Part shown: in pieces, positions 35,247 to 46,044 of the stretch
Position numbering within the stretch: the first letter of the stretch is position 1
Layout: every line of letters starts with the position of its first letter
Program-made: the position numbers and the translations under genes
From: an uncultured Pelagibacteraceae bacterium
GTDB lineage: Bacteria; Pseudomonadota; Alphaproteobacteria; Pelagibacterales; Pelagibacteraceae
NCBI GenBank assembly: GCA_902612345.1
Contig: CACMDE010000008.1
Coordinates: 1 to 55,011, forward strand
Length of the DNA: 55,011 nucleotides
Direction: 5' to 3'
Notes under the pieces: generated by a model
The model's database searches: none
What the model was told of the DNA's origin: nothing
Seen by the model: the letters and a program-made list of their open reading frames with translations, nothing else

Positions 35247-37874
35247 ATGAGTTCTGATAAATATATTCATACAGAAGTAGAAAATAAGATTTATTCTTAT
35301 TGGGAAAAAAATAATTTATTTAAACCAAAAAAAAATAGCAAAAAATTCTCAATTGTAATTCCACCTCCAAATGTAACTGGTAGTTTACATATGGGTCATG
35401 CTTTAAATAATTCGATACAAGATTTGCTTACTAGATTTCATAGAATGAATAATTTCGAAACATTGTGGCAACCCGGAACCGATCACGCAGGAATTGCTAC
35501 TCAGGCACTTGTTGAAAAAAAATTATCAAAGGAAGGCATTATAAAAGACCATATTGGAAGAGCAAAATTCATTGAAAAAGTATGGGAATGGAAAAAACAG
35601 TATGGCGATATAATCATTAATCAACTAAAAAAACTTGGATGTTCTTGTGATTGGTCAAGAAATGCGTTTACGATGGATGAGAAACTATCGGAGTCCGTTA
35701 GAAAAGTTTTTGTAGAATTATATAAAAAAGGCTTAATCTTTAAATCAAAAAAACTTGTTAATTGGGATACAGTTTTAAAGACAGCAATTTCAGATTTAGA
35801 AGTTGATCAAAGAGAAGTAAGCTCTAAAATTTATTATATAAGATATCAGATAGAAAATTCAAAAAAATTTATAACAATTGCAACTACCAGACCTGAAACT
35901 ATGTTAGGTGATACTGCAATAGCTGTAAATCCATCTGATGAGAGATATAGAAATATAGTTGGTAAAAATGTAATAATTCCAATAGTAGGTAGAAAAATTA
36001 AAATTATAGAAGATGAATATGCAGACCCAGAACAAGGAACAGGTGCAGTAAAAATTACACCAGCGCATGATTTTAATGACTATGACGTTGGTCAAAGAAA
36101 TAATCTAGAGATAATAAACATTTTTACTGAAGAGGGTAAAATTAATGAAAATGCGCCTCGGCAATTTTTCGGATTAGATAGATTTGAAGCCAGAAAAAAA
36201 TTAATTAAATTACTTATTGAAAAAGATTATTTTGTTAAAGAAGAAACTATTAAAAATAAAGTTCCTTATGGAGACAGATCAAATTCGATTATCGAACCAT
36301 ATTTAACAGAACAATGGTTTGCTGATGCTAAAAAATTATCTATTAAAGCTAAGGAAATTGTAAAAACAAAAAAGATAAATTTTTTTCCAGAAAACTGGTC
36401 TAAAACATATTTTCAATGGATGGATAATATTGAACCCTGGTGTGTTTCTAGACAATTATGGTGGGGTCATCAAATACCTGCATGGTATGGTCCAGATGGA
36501 AAAGTTTTTGTAGAAGAGAACGAAGAAACAGCTAAGTTAAAAGCAAAAGATTTTTATCATAAAAAAGTAGAATTAAAAAGAGATGAAGATGTTTTGGATA
36601 CTTGGTTTTCATCAGGGTTGTGGCCATTTGCAACATTAGGTTGGCCTAAAAAAAATGAATATCTAGATAATTTTTATCCAACAACTGTTTTAGTTACTGG
36701 TTTTGATATAATTTTTTTCTGGGTAGCAAGAATGATTATGCTTGGAATGGAATTTTTGGATAAAGAACCTTTCAAGGACATATATGTACATGCTTTAGTT
36801 AGAGATGAGAAAGGTCAAAAAATGTCTAAATCTAAAGGCAATGTTATTGATCCACTTGAGTTAATAGATAAATATAGCGCTGATGCTTTAAGATTTACTT
36901 TGCTGTCAATGGCATCCCCTGGTCGTGATGTTAAACTTTCAGAAGACAGAGTTAAAGGATATAGAAATTTTTTAAATAAAATTTGGAATGCTAATAACTT
37001 TCTCATTCAAAATAGTTGTGATTTTATAAATGTAAATAAACCTGAAAATATTAATGAAAATATTAATAAATGGATAATTACTGAATTTTTATTAATTAAA
37101 GAAGTCATTCAAAGAAATATATACAATTATAGATTTGATGAGGCTGCAAAAAATGCATATCAATTTGTCTGGAATTCATTTTGTGATTGGTACATAGAGC
37201 TTTCTAAAACAATATATTATTCAGATAATCAAAATTCCAAAGATGAAACAAGAAGGGTTTCGTCTTATATATTTAGGGAAATACTTATCTTATTACATCC
37301 ATTTATTCCATTTATTACTGAAGAAATTTGGTTGAAGAATAAATTAGATAAAAATAGCAAAGATTTCTTGATGTTTGCAAACTGGTCACAGGATAAAGGA
37401 ACAACTGATAAATCATATTTGGAAGTTAATAAAATTATATATTTTATAACATCAATTAGATCTTTTAAAAATGAGCTAGGCGTACCTCCTGGTTCACTCG
37501 TTGATGTTTCAATAGAAAAAACTAATAGTGAAATTAAAACTTTTTTTAACAATAATAAAACAATTTTGATGAAATTAGGGAGAATTAAAAATATAACTTC
37601 TAAGAATCTTGATAAATCTTCAGCTTCTTTAGTATTAGACGGTGAACAATTTAAAATTTATTTTGATGAAGATATTGATCTTGATCGAGTAAAAGATACG
37701 CTTAAAAAAAAATTAGATAAATTAAATAAAGAAATGGATAAAATAAATAAAAGACTGGCAAATAAAAATTTCGTAGAAAAGGCACCAACAGAGCTTATTG
37801 ATCAAGAAAAAACTAACTTTAATAATTTAGAAAAAGATGTTAAAAAAATACAACTAACCTTAGAAAATTTATAA
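35247..37874 (+). CDS. valS: Valyl-tRNA synthetase
   Basis: This class I synthetase charges tRNA-Val. The 875-residue protein has the HIGH motif as [15 protein letters not shown] (residues 48 to 51 HMGH), the editing domain ([26 protein letters not shown]), the zone [15 protein letters not shown] as [15 protein letters not shown], and [12 protein letters not shown] near residue 525. The C-terminal tRNA-binding coiled coil rich in lysine is also present. Length is normal. It shares its last base with the ilvD start. Confidence 0.97.
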   Translation: MSSDKYIHTEVENKIYSYWEKNNLFKPKKNSKKFSIVIPPPNVTGSLHMGHALNNSIQDLLTRFHRMNNFETLWQPGTDHAGIATQALVEKKLSKEGIIKDHIGRAKFIEKVWEWKKQYGDIIINQLKKLGCSCDWSRNAFTMDEKLSESVRKVFVELYKKGLIFKSKKLVNWDTVLKTAISDLEVDQREVSSKIYYIRYQIENSKKFITIATTRPETMLGDTAIAVNPSDERYRNIVGKNVIIPIVGRKIKIIEDEYADPEQGTGAVKITPAHDFNDYDVGQRNNLEIINIFTEEGKINENAPRQFFGLDRFEARKKLIKLLIEKDYFVKEETIKNKVPYGDRSNSIIEPYLTEQWFADAKKLSIKAKEIVKTKKINFFPENWSKTYFQWMDNIEPWCVSRQLWWGHQIPAWYGPDGKVFVEENEETAKLKAKDFYHKKVELKRDEDVLDTWFSSGLWPFATLGWPKKNEYLDNFYPTTVLVTGFDIIFFWVARMIMLGMEFLDKEPFKDIYVHALVRDEKGQKMSKSKGNVIDPLELIDKYSADALRFTLLSMASPGRDVKLSEDRVKGYRNFLNKIWNANNFLIQNSCDFINVNKPENINENINKWIITEFLLIKEVIQRNIYNYRFDEAAKNAYQFVWNSFCDWYIELSKTIYYSDNQNSKDETRRVSSYIFREILILLHPFIPFITEEIWLKNKLDKNSKDFLMFANWSQDKGTTDKSYLEVNKIIYFITSIRSFKNELGVPPGSLVDVSIEKTNSEIKTFFNNNKTILMKLGRIKNITSKNLDKSSASLVLDGEQFKIYFDEDIDLDRVKDTLKKKLDKLNKEMDKINKRLANKNFVEKAPTELIDQEKTNFNNLEKDVKKIQLTLENL

Positions 37875-39592
37875 TGAAAAAATTTAACAAAAGAAAATTA
37901 CCTAGTAGACATACAACCTTAGGTCCTGACAAAGCATTTCAAAGATCTTTTTATTATGCAATGGATTTAACCGAAAAAGATGTTGCAAAACCTTTTGTCG
38001 GCGTCGTTTCAACCTGGAACGAAGCAGCTCCATGCAATATTGCTTTAATGAGACAAGCTCAGTCTGTCAAAAAAGGAGTTTATCAATCAGGTGGCACACC
38101 AAGAGAATTTTGTACAATAACAGTAACTGACGGCATAGCAATGGGTCACGAGGGAATGAAATCATCTTTAATTTCAAGAGATGTGATAGCAGATTCTACT
38201 GAATTAACAGTTAGAGGACATTGTTATGATGCATTAGTTGGATTGGCAGGATGTGATAAATCATTACCAGGATTAATGATGTCTATGGTTAGACTTAATG
38301 TTCCAAGTGTTTTCATTTATGGTGGTTCAATTTTGCCAGGTAGATTTAATGGTAAAGATGTAACCGTTGTTGATGTAATTGAAGGTGTTGGCAAATATCA
38401 TTCTGGTAAAATGTCATTGCATGCACTTAGAAAATTAGAACTTAAAGCTTGTCCAAGTGCTGGAGCTTGTGGTGGACAATTTACTGCAAATACTATGGCA
38501 TGTGTGTCTGAAGCTATTGGATTAGCTTTACCTTATTCAGCAGGAACCCCTGCACCTTATACCAAGAGAGACAAATATGCAGTTGATAGTGGTAAAGCAG
38601 TTATGAATTTATTAGCAAAAAATATAAGACCAAGAGATATAGTGACAAGAAAATCTTTAGAAAATGCTGCTACAATTGTTGCAGCCACAGGTGGATCAAC
38701 AAATGCAGCACTTCATCTTCCGGCAATTGCTAATGAAATAGGAATTAAATTTGATTTAATGGATGTAGCAAAAATTTTTAAAAAAACTCCTTACTTAGCA
38801 GACCTAAAACCTGGTGGAAAATATGTTGCTAAAGATATGTGGCTTGCTGGTGGTGTACCTATGTTACTTAAAACATTATATGAAGGTGGATTTATACACG
38901 GCGATTGCATGACTGTTACAGGAAAATCAATGAAAGAAAATTTAAAAAAAATTAAATTTAATCCAAATCAAAAAGTTATGAGAAGTTATAATAAACCGTT
39001 ATCGCCTGATGGTGGGGTAGTAGGGTTAAAAGGAAATTTAGCACCAGATGGTGGTATTGTAAAAATTGCTGGACTTAAAAAACTTCAATTTACAGGAAGA
39101 GCAAGATGTTTTGATAATGAAGAGTCAGCATACAAAGCAGTAAAAAATAAAAAATATAAAGAAGGAGATATAATAATTATTAGATATGAGGGCCCCAAAG
39201 GAGGTCCTGGCATGAGAGAAATGTTGCAAACCACAGGAGCAATTTATGGTCAAGGAATGGGTGAAAAAGTTGCTCTTATTACAGATGGAAGATTTTCAGG
39301 AGCTACAAGAGGTTTCTGCATAGGACATGTAGGTCCAGAAGCTTCGGTAGGTGGACCAATTGCACTTCTACGTAATGGAGATATTATTGATATTGATGCA
39401 AAAAAAGGGACAATAAATGTTCGACTTACAAAAAAACAATTAGCTGTACGTAAAAAAAAATGGAAACCTAAAAAAATAAATTTTGGAAATGGAACACTTT
39501 GGAAGTATGCGCAAACAGTTGGCCCAGCATATCTAGGAGCACCAACACATCCAGGTGGAAAAAATGAAGTGAAAGTTTACGCAGATATTTGA
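37874..39592 (+). CDS. ilvD: Dihydroxy-acid dehydratase
   Basis: IlvD is an iron-sulfur enzyme that makes 2-keto acids for isoleucine and valine, and thus pantothenate and leucine. The 572-residue protein shows [39 protein letters not shown] (cluster cysteine), [19 protein letters not shown] (cluster cysteine), [16 protein letters not shown] and [20 protein letters not shown]. It overlaps both valS and the next gene by one base, so the three are probably co-transcribed. Confidence 0.96.
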   Translation: MKKFNKRKLPSRHTTLGPDKAFQRSFYYAMDLTEKDVAKPFVGVVSTWNEAAPCNIALMRQAQSVKKGVYQSGGTPREFCTITVTDGIAMGHEGMKSSLISRDVIADSTELTVRGHCYDALVGLAGCDKSLPGLMMSMVRLNVPSVFIYGGSILPGRFNGKDVTVVDVIEGVGKYHSGKMSLHALRKLELKACPSAGACGGQFTANTMACVSEAIGLALPYSAGTPAPYTKRDKYAVDSGKAVMNLLAKNIRPRDIVTRKSLENAATIVAATGGSTNAALHLPAIANEIGIKFDLMDVAKIFKKTPYLADLKPGGKYVAKDMWLAGGVPMLLKTLYEGGFIHGDCMTVTGKSMKENLKKIKFNPNQKVMRSYNKPLSPDGGVVGLKGNLAPDGGIVKIAGLKKLQFTGRARCFDNEESAYKAVKNKKYKEGDIIIIRYEGPKGGPGMREMLQTTGAIYGQGMGEKVALITDGRFSGATRGFCIGHVGPEASVGGPIALLRNGDIIDIDAKKGTINVRLTKKQLAVRKKKWKPKKINFGNGTLWKYAQTVGPAYLGAPTHPGGKNEVKVYADI

Positions 39593-40797
39593 TGAAAATT
39601 AGACCCATTATCCTTTGTGGAGGAGCTGGAAGTAGACTTTGGCCAGATCAAAAAAATTATCAAGCAAAACAATTTATAGATTTTGGTGGTTGGACGCTTA
39701 TAAGTAAAACACTTGAAAGAATAAAAAACCCAATTTTTGATTATCCTATAATTAGTACTAATCTAAAATATTTAAAAGATGTCAGAAAACATTTAAAAAA
39801 AAATAAAATCAAAAAATATAAAATTGTTTTAGAGCCAGAGAAAAAAAATACTGCACCTGCTATTTTGGCAGCATCATTAATAGATGAAATACCTTTAAAA
39901 CAACCACTTATATATTTTGCAGCTGATCATATAGTCGAAAAATCAAATATCTTAAATAATTCTATTAATAAAAATAAATCATATTTAAATCATGAAAATA
40001 TATTTATATTTGGTATTAAACCAAGAAATCCATCTAGTGAATATGGTTATTTTTTAACAAAAAAAATAAAAGATAATATAGATAAAGTTTCAAAGTTTAT
40101 CGAAAAACCAAAATCAATATTAGCAAAAAAAATAATCAAACAAAAAGGTTATTGGAACACGGGCATATTCTTTCTGAGAAAAGATTCTATTATTAACAAT
40201 TTTAAAAAGTATCAGCCTAAAACCTTTAAATCTTGTAACCTGGCTGTAAAAAAATCTAAATATAAAAATAATACTTACTATTTAAACAAAAGTGAATTTT
40301 CTAAATCAATAGAGAAATCTTTTGATTATGCAATTTTAGAAAAAACAAAGAAAATTAATGCTATTAAACTTGATTTACCTTGGTCAGATTTAGGTAGTTG
40401 GAGAGAAATTTCTAATATCTTTAAAAAGAGTAAAAATAAATATTTTAAAAAATCGAACGTTTACTACAGACCATGGGGTAAATATGTCAATTTATTTGAG
40501 GGCAAAAACTTTCTGGTTAAAGAATTAACTGTAAATTCCAAATCTTCAATAAGCCTTCAAAAGCACAATTTTAGATCTGAGCATTGGATGATAACAGATG
40601 GAACACCAATGATTACAATCAACAAAAAAAGATTTTATAAAAAACCAAATGATTCTGTATTTATTCCAAGAGGTGCAATACATAGAATTGAAAATAATTA
40701 TAATAAACCAGTTAAAATAATTGAAGTACAAACAGGTCCAATTCTAAAAGAAACAGATATAATTCGATTTCAAGATGTTTATGGAAGGGTAAAATAA
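39592..40797 (+). CDS. manC: Mannose-1-phosphate guanylyltransferase (ManC-like)
   Basis: This 401-residue protein makes GDP-mannose from mannose 1-phosphate and GTP. The N-terminal nucleotidyltransferase shows PIILCGGAGSRLWP, FAADHIVEK, FIEKPK and GYWNTGIFFLRKDSI. The C-terminal cupin (about residues 295 to 395) has YRPWGKYVNL, ISLQKHNFRSEHWMI and DSVFIPRGAIHRIEN, as in the type II mannose-6-phosphate isomerase fusion. It is shorter than the roughly 470-residue ManC/AlgA proteins. The start ATG overlaps the ilvD stop; the TTG one codon earlier is less likely. It supplies GDP-sugars for surface polysaccharide. Confidence 0.88.
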   Translation: MKIRPIILCGGAGSRLWPDQKNYQAKQFIDFGGWTLISKTLERIKNPIFDYPIISTNLKYLKDVRKHLKKNKIKKYKIVLEPEKKNTAPAILAASLIDEIPLKQPLIYFAADHIVEKSNILNNSINKNKSYLNHENIFIFGIKPRNPSSEYGYFLTKKIKDNIDKVSKFIEKPKSILAKKIIKQKGYWNTGIFFLRKDSIINNFKKYQPKTFKSCNLAVKKSKYKNNTYYLNKSEFSKSIEKSFDYAILEKTKKINAIKLDLPWSDLGSWREISNIFKKSKNKYFKKSNVYYRPWGKYVNLFEGKNFLVKELTVNSKSSISLQKHNFRSEHWMITDGTPMITINKKRFYKKPNDSVFIPRGAIHRIENNYNKPVKIIEVQTGPILKETDIIRFQDVYGRVK

Positions 40798-40801
40798 TTT
40801 T

Positions 40802-41800
40802 ATGACTACTGTGAACCTTTCTCTAGATGAAATTTATAATTTGGCAAAAAAAACTTTATTATCAAATGGTTGTGATCCTGAAACAGCTTCTATATTGGCC
40901 GATTTAATAAGAAATGCAGAGAGAGACGGATCAATATCTCATGGTTTGTTTAGACTTCCTGCATATGTAAGTGGATTAAAAAGTGGCAAAATTAATGGAA
41001 ATGGTAGACCAGAAATAAAAAAAATTACTCAATCAGTAATAAAAGTTTCAGGAAATAATTGCTTAGCGCCTGTAGTACTTAACAAAAGTTTACCAGAGCT
41101 TGTTAATGCAGCAAAAGATAATGGGGTAGCGGTTCTTGCAATTACTAATTCTCACCATATGGCTGCTATGTGGCCTGAAACAGAAAAACTCGCCGAAGAG
41201 GGTTTAGTTGCTTTTGCTTGCACATCTTACAAGCCTGCTGTAGCGCCAGCAGGTGCAATTAAACCATTATTTGGTACTAATCCAATTTCATTTGCTTGGC
41301 CAAGATCTGGTAAAACACCAGTTGTATATGACATGGCCACCGCATCTATGGCTATGGGTGAAGTACAAGTTGCAAAAAGGGATGGTCATAAAGTTCCTAT
41401 TGGAACAGGATTAACTAAAGAAGGAAAAGAAACAACTGATCCTGGAGAAATTGCTGATGGAGGTGTGTTATTACCTTTTGGTGGCTACAAAGGTTCAGCT
41501 ATATCAATGATGGTTGAATTGATGGCGGGTGCTTTAGTAGGAGATAATTTTAGCTACGAAACTTCTGCTAAAGACAATAATGATGGAGGACCACCAAGTG
41601 GAGGAGAATTTATTATAGCAATTTCCCCAGAAAAAACTTCAAACAATAATTGGGATAAGCATGCAGAAGAATTTTTTAAAAAAATGAAATCAATGGGTAC
41701 TGTTAGATTACCAGGAGAAAGAAGACACAAAAATAGACTAGACAAAGGTCCAAGAAAAATTAATGAAGAATTAATTAATAAAATTAAATCTTTAAGTTAA
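40802..41800 (+). CDS. Malate/L-lactate dehydrogenase-family (Ldh_2) oxidoreductase
   Basis: This 332-residue NAD(P)-dependent dehydrogenase belongs to the Ldh_2 family (malate, ureidoglycolate, sulfolactate and piperideine-2-carboxylate reductases). It shows the N-terminal ISHGLFRLPAYVSGLKSG, VLAITNSHHMAAMWP with the catalytic histidine, FGTNPISFAWP, VYDMATASMAMGEV and LLPFGGYKGSAISMMVELMAG. The substrate cannot be read from sequence. The gene follows the ManC-like gene after 4 bases and overlaps xthA tail to tail by 9 bases. Confidence 0.85.
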   Translation: MTTVNLSLDEIYNLAKKTLLSNGCDPETASILADLIRNAERDGSISHGLFRLPAYVSGLKSGKINGNGRPEIKKITQSVIKVSGNNCLAPVVLNKSLPELVNAAKDNGVAVLAITNSHHMAAMWPETEKLAEEGLVAFACTSYKPAVAPAGAIKPLFGTNPISFAWPRSGKTPVVYDMATASMAMGEVQVAKRDGHKVPIGTGLTKEGKETTDPGEIADGGVLLPFGGYKGSAISMMVELMAGALVGDNFSYETSAKDNNDGGPPSGGEFIIAISPEKTSNNNWDKHAEEFFKKMKSMGTVRLPGERRHKNRLDKGPRKINEELINKIKSLS

Positions 41801-42568
41801 TTTAATTTCAATTGGAGTATGATCAGAAGGTTTTTCACGACCTCTAGGATCTTTGTTAATATTAACTGATTTAATTTTATCTATTAGTGAATTAGATACT
41901 AAAAAATGGTCAATTCTCATCCCATTATTTTTTTGCCAAGCACCCCTCATATAGTCCCAAAAAGTATACCCTTCTTTTGTTTTATTAAAATGTCTGTAGA
42001 CATCATTGAAACCAAGATTAATCATTTCTCGTAGTTTTTTTCTTATTTCAAGTCTAAATAGAGCGTCATCCTCAAAACTCTTTGGATTATAAACATCTTC
42101 CGAAGATGGAATAATATTAAAATCTCCACCTACAATTACATTAGGATTTTTTTTTATAATTGATTTTAATTGTCTAATTAAATGATCTAGCCATTTTTTT
42201 TTATATTCATATTTTTCTGTATCAACTGGATTACCATTTGGAGTATAAATATTAATTAAATGGATTTTTTTATTTTTAAAATTAACTTCAGCTGAAATTA
42301 TTCTTGCTTGTTTTAATTTATCTTGAATTAAATTAATTTTTATATTTTGTAATTTATTTTTAGAAATTATAGCTACTCCATTGTAACTCTTTTGACCATA
42401 TACATGACTCTCATAACCTAAAGATGAAAATTCCTCATAAGGGAAATTAACATCCTCTGTCTTTATTTCCTGCATCATGAGAATGTCGGGTTTATATTTT
42501 AAAAGATAGCTTTTTATATTTTCAATACGAGCACGCACAGAATTTACATTCCACGAGGAAACTAGCAT
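41792..42568 (-). CDS. xthA: Exodeoxyribonuclease III
   Basis: XthA is the AP endonuclease and 3' exonuclease of base excision repair. The 258-residue protein starts VSSWNVNSVRARIEN, with the metal ligand in MQEIKTED, the catalytic tyrosine region IHLINIYTPNGNP, VGGDFNIIPSSEDVYNP, MRGAWQKNNGMRIDHFLVS and the C-terminal SDHTPIEIKL. I use ATG 42568, which shares a base with the erpA stop; an in-frame ATG at 42592 would lie inside erpA and adds unconserved residues. Pairing with erpA is common in alphaproteobacteria. Confidence 0.95.
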   Translation of the reverse strand: MLVSSWNVNSVRARIENIKSYLLKYKPDILMMQEIKTEDVNFPYEEFSSLGYESHVYGQKSYNGVAIISKNKLQNIKINLIQDKLKQARIISAEVNFKNKKIHLINIYTPNGNPVDTEKYEYKKKWLDHLIRQLKSIIKKNPNVIVGGDFNIIPSSEDVYNPKSFEDDALFRLEIRKKLREMINLGFNDVYRHFNKTKEGYTFWDYMRGAWQKNNGMRIDHFLVSNSLIDKIKSVNINKDPRGREKPSDHTPIEIKLT

Positions 42569-42885
42569 TACAGAGAAAATGAAACACCACAACCACAGGA
42601 CGATTTAGATTGTGGATTAGTAATCTTAAATTGAGAACCAATTAATTCACTAACATAATCAACTTCTGAACCTCTTAAAAGATCTGCTGATGTTTTGTCT
42701 ATTAATATATTTTCATAGTTTAAATCATCTTCTGCTTTAGAATTATCTATAGTAAATTCATATTGAAAACCCGAACAACCACCTCCTTTGATAGCGATTC
42801 TAAAAAAAGATCCCTCACCTTTTTTGGACAACAGATTATTTATCTGTTTTAGTGCTTTATCTGTAAATTTAATTTCTTTAATCAT
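42568..42885 (-). CDS. erpA: A-type iron-sulfur carrier, ErpA-like
   Basis: This 105-residue HesB/IscA-type protein carries iron-sulfur clusters to target enzymes. It has the three conserved cysteines: one in GGGCSGFQYEF and two in SSCGCGVSFSL. In alphaproteobacteria the copy located before xthA is usually ErpA-like. It is divergent from dgt across 50 bases. Confidence 0.88.
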   Translation of the reverse strand: MIKEIKFTDKALKQINNLLSKKGEGSFFRIAIKGGGCSGFQYEFTIDNSKAEDDLNYENILIDKTSADLLRGSEVDYVSELIGSQFKITNPQSKSSCGCGVSFSL

Positions 42886-42907
42886 TATTGATCACTGATA
42901 ATACTAA

Positions 42908-42913
42908 TATAAT
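42908..42913 (+). promoter_or_regulatory. Perfect -10 element upstream of dgt
   Basis: TATAAT lies 22 bases before the dgt start in the 50-base divergent erpA/dgt region. The best -35 candidates are TTGATC at 14 bases spacing, which is short, or TTATTG at 17, which is poor. It may depend more on the -10. Confidence 0.4.
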
Positions 42914-42935
42914 ACTTAATATTTTATTTTAAAGT

Positions 42936-44054
42936 ATGAAAAAATACTCAAAAATTGGATTATTCAAAAGCAAAGGAAGAATTATGAAGGAACCTATATC
43001 AAAGTATAGATCTCCCTTTCAAAGAGATAGAGATAGAATAGTACACAGTGCATCATTTAGAAGACTTAAGCACAAAACTCAGGTTTTTGTTAATACTGAA
43101 GGTGATCATTATAGGACTAGAATAACGCATTCAATGGAAGTTGCACAAATTGCACGTTCAATTTCAAAATATTTAAATTTAAATGAGGATCTTGCTGAAA
43201 CTTTAAGTTTGGCACATGATTTAGGTCATACGCCATTTGGTCATGCAGGAGAAGAATCTCTAAATGAAGAGATGAATTTACATGGTGGTTTTGATCATAA
43301 TTTGCAGACATTAAGAATAGTTATGTTTCTAGAAAATAAATATCTTAAATTTAATGGCTTAAACCTCTCAATAGAAACCCTTGAAGGACTTCTTAAACAT
43401 AATGGACCAGTAGAAAATTTAATCTTAGTTGACAAATTAATTGGAATTAAAAATTTTAAAAATATGATTAATTTTAAAACATATCCATATTTGGAGGCCC
43501 AAATATCAGCAATATCAGATGATATAGCTTATAATAATCATGATATACAAGATGGCATTAATGCAAATTTATTCAAATTAGACGAATTGATTGAAATTAG
43601 TTTTTTCAATCAGATTTATAAAAAATATAAAAGCAAAATTAATAAAAATAATTATAAAATTGCTACATATCAAATTATAAGAGACTCAATTGATTTAATG
43701 ATTAAAGATTTAATAAAAAATACTAATATAAATTTAAAATTTAACAAAATAAAGAAATTAGATAATATAAATAAATCTAAATTCCTTATGGTAGATTTTT
43801 CAGATAAAATTCAACATTCAGTAAATGAAATTAGATCATTTTTAAAAATCAAAATGTATAATAATAAAATTGTTCTGAAAAAAAATAATGAAGGAAAACT
43901 TATAATTAAAAAGTTGTTTATTGAAATAAAGAAAAATCCGCAAAAATTTATTTCAAAAAAAATACTTCAAATTGATAAATATAGAGCAATTTCTGATTTT
44001 ATATCTGGAATGACTGACAGATATGCTATTAACTTATACAAAAGTTTTAAATGA
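42936..44054 (+). CDS. dgt: dGTPase-like HD-domain phosphohydrolase
   Basis: This 372-residue deoxynucleotide triphosphate hydrolase is of the dGTPase-like subfamily. It starts with SPFQRDRDRIVHSASFRRLKHKTQVF. The HD metal site is in RITHSMEVAQIARSI and LAHDLGHTPFGHAGEE, with the later acidic ligand in AISDDIAYNNHDIQDG. It probably controls dNTP pools. It lies next to argS, overlapping by 4 bases, as in other alphaproteobacteria. Confidence 0.93.
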   Translation: MKKYSKIGLFKSKGRIMKEPISKYRSPFQRDRDRIVHSASFRRLKHKTQVFVNTEGDHYRTRITHSMEVAQIARSISKYLNLNEDLAETLSLAHDLGHTPFGHAGEESLNEEMNLHGGFDHNLQTLRIVMFLENKYLKFNGLNLSIETLEGLLKHNGPVENLILVDKLIGIKNFKNMINFKTYPYLEAQISAISDDIAYNNHDIQDGINANLFKLDELIEISFFNQIYKKYKSKINKNNYKIATYQIIRDSIDLMIKDLIKNTNINLKFNKIKKLDNINKSKFLMVDFSDKIQHSVNEIRSFLKIKMYNNKIVLKKNNEGKLIIKKLFIEIKKNPQKFISKKILQIDKYRAISDFISGMTDRYAINLYKSFK

Positions 44055-45781
44055 ACATTTTTGAAAATTATTTAGATAAATTAAAAAAAATTCTATTAGA
44101 TTTATCCAAAAAAGGCGATTTAATTTTGCCTGATAACATGGATGGTATAACTTCTGAAATTCCACCGTCTAAATTTAAAAGTGATATTTCAACTAATGTT
44201 GCAATGATTTTGTCTAAAATAAATAAAAAACCACCAATGGAATTAGGTCAAGCATTAGCTGATCAAATAAAAAAATCTGATAAAAAAATAGATGAAATAC
44301 AAGTAGTAAAACCAGGTTTCATAAATATAAAATTTAAACCAATATTTTGGACAAATTTTGTTGAACAAATAATTAAAAATTCTGAAACTTTTGGGATCAA
44401 TTTATCTGAAAAAAAGAAAAATTATTTAGTAGAATTTGTATCTGCTAATCCTACAGGACCATTACACGTTGGACATTGTAGAGGTGCTATTTTAGGAGAC
44501 GTAATCTCAAATATACTAACTTTCAATAAACATAAAGTTACTAGAGAATATTATATTAATGACTACGGCCAACAAATAAATAATTTTACTAAATCTGTTT
44601 ATTTTCGAATAAGGGAAATTGTTTACAATGAACCATTTCCAAATGATGATGATTTATATCCTGGTGATTATATCATTAGTTTTGCACAAAATATAATTCA
44701 ATCAAAAAAAAAATTAGACTTTAAGAATTTTGAAAATATTTCTGAAGAGTTAACACTTTTATCTATCGATGAGGCATTACAGTTGATAAAAAACAACTTA
44801 AAAAGCATTGGAATTAAACATGATAGTTTTGTTAGTGAAAAAAATCTTGTTGCTAATAATGAAGTAGAAAAAGTTGTTAAATTCCTTCAGCAAAATAAAT
44901 TTGTCTATAAAGGAAAAATTAATGCACCTGTAGGTGAAAATAACGAACAATGGATTGAAAGAGAGCAATTGCTTTTCAGATCAACTGATTTTGGTGATGA
45001 TAAAGATAGAGCTTTGCAAAAATCCGATGGCTCTTGGACTTATTTTGCTAGTGACGTTGCTTATCATAAAAACAAACTTGATAGAAAGTTTGATTATTTA
45101 ATTAATATATTGGGAGCAGACCATGCGGGTTATATAAAAAGAATTTCATCCTCTGTTGATGCTTTATCTAACACTGAAGGAAAATTAATTTGTAAAGTTA
45201 GCCAATTGGTTAAATTAATTAAAGATAAAAAACCTTTTAAAATGTCAAAAAGAAAAGGAGACTATATCACATTAGATGATTTAATTAAGGAAGTTGGAAA
45301 AGATGCTACAAGATTTATTATGTTAAACAGAAGCAGTGATGCTGAGCTCGATTTTGATTTTAACGATGTTGTAGAAAAAACTAAAGATAATCCACTTTAT
45401 TATGTGCAATATTGCTACGCAAGAATATGTTCTGTTTTCAGATATATAGAAAAAGATATAAAAAATGAAATTAATATTAAAAGTTATAATTTTGATTATT
45501 CAGATGATGAAATAAAAATTCTAAAAAAATTATCTGAGTGGCCTAAATGTATAGATTTGTCCAGCAATAAACTTGAGCCACATAGAATACCAACATATTT
45601 ATATGAATTAGCTTCATTATTCCATTCTTATTGGAACTTAGGCAAAGATGAACCAAAAAAAAGATTTATCAATGAAAAAAAAAATATTTCAGATGATAAA
45701 TTAGTTTTTTTAAAAGCTATTTCAAATGTTATTAAATCAGGAATGAATATAATTGGTGTGTCAACTCCAGAAAAGATGTAA
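44051..45781 (+). CDS. argS: Arginyl-tRNA synthetase
   Basis: This class I synthetase charges tRNA-Arg. The 576-residue protein has the N-terminal Add1 domain, HIGH motif as SANPTGPLHVGHCRGA, NDYGQQINNF, the core DVAYHKNKLDR and ILGADHAGYIKR, a KMSKS-type motif FKMSKRKGDYITLDDL, and the C-terminal anticodon-binding DALR domain (YVQYCYARICSVFRY). It ends by sharing a base with the start of the following small gene. Confidence 0.96.
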   Translation: MNIFENYLDKLKKILLDLSKKGDLILPDNMDGITSEIPPSKFKSDISTNVAMILSKINKKPPMELGQALADQIKKSDKKIDEIQVVKPGFINIKFKPIFWTNFVEQIIKNSETFGINLSEKKKNYLVEFVSANPTGPLHVGHCRGAILGDVISNILTFNKHKVTREYYINDYGQQINNFTKSVYFRIREIVYNEPFPNDDDLYPGDYIISFAQNIIQSKKKLDFKNFENISEELTLLSIDEALQLIKNNLKSIGIKHDSFVSEKNLVANNEVEKVVKFLQQNKFVYKGKINAPVGENNEQWIEREQLLFRSTDFGDDKDRALQKSDGSWTYFASDVAYHKNKLDRKFDYLINILGADHAGYIKRISSSVDALSNTEGKLICKVSQLVKLIKDKKPFKMSKRKGDYITLDDLIKEVGKDATRFIMLNRSSDAELDFDFNDVVEKTKDNPLYYVQYCYARICSVFRYIEKDIKNEINIKSYNFDYSDDEIKILKKLSEWPKCIDLSSNKLEPHRIPTYLYELASLFHSYWNLGKDEPKKRFINEKKNISDDKLVFLKAISNVIKSGMNIIGVSTPEKM

Positions 45782-46044
45782 TGTTAAAAGAAGTTAAGTA
45801 TTTAATTTATATTTTAATAATTTCTTTTTTCATTTTTTTTTCAGTAAAATTCTATATTTCAGACGAAAACAAGAAAAAAACTTTTAGAAATTTAAGTTCT
45901 ATTGATAAAAATATTAGTACTTATGAAATTAAATTGCCAATTATTTCAAATGATACTGATGATATAGTTGTATATTTAAACAATGATGACGATTCAAAAA
46001 AAAAAAATTTTTCTTTTTGGGGTCTATTAAAAAGAGATGATTAA
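45781..46044 (+). CDS. Small single-pass membrane protein of unknown function
   Basis: I do not recognise this 87-residue protein. It has one membrane segment near the N-terminus (about residues 7 to 26, YLIYILIISFFIFFSVKFY) and then an acidic and polar tail rich in Asp and Asn, ending FSFWGLLKRDD. In many alphaproteobacteria the slot between argS and nagZ holds a SPOR-domain (peptidoglycan-binding) membrane protein; this could be its remnant lacking the SPOR domain. The start overlaps the argS stop by one base and the end overlaps nagZ by 8, supporting it as a real translated gene. Confidence 0.7.
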   Translation: MLKEVKYLIYILIISFFIFFSVKFYISDENKKKTFRNLSSIDKNISTYEIKLPIISNDTDDIVVYLNNDDDSKKKNFSFWGLLKRDD

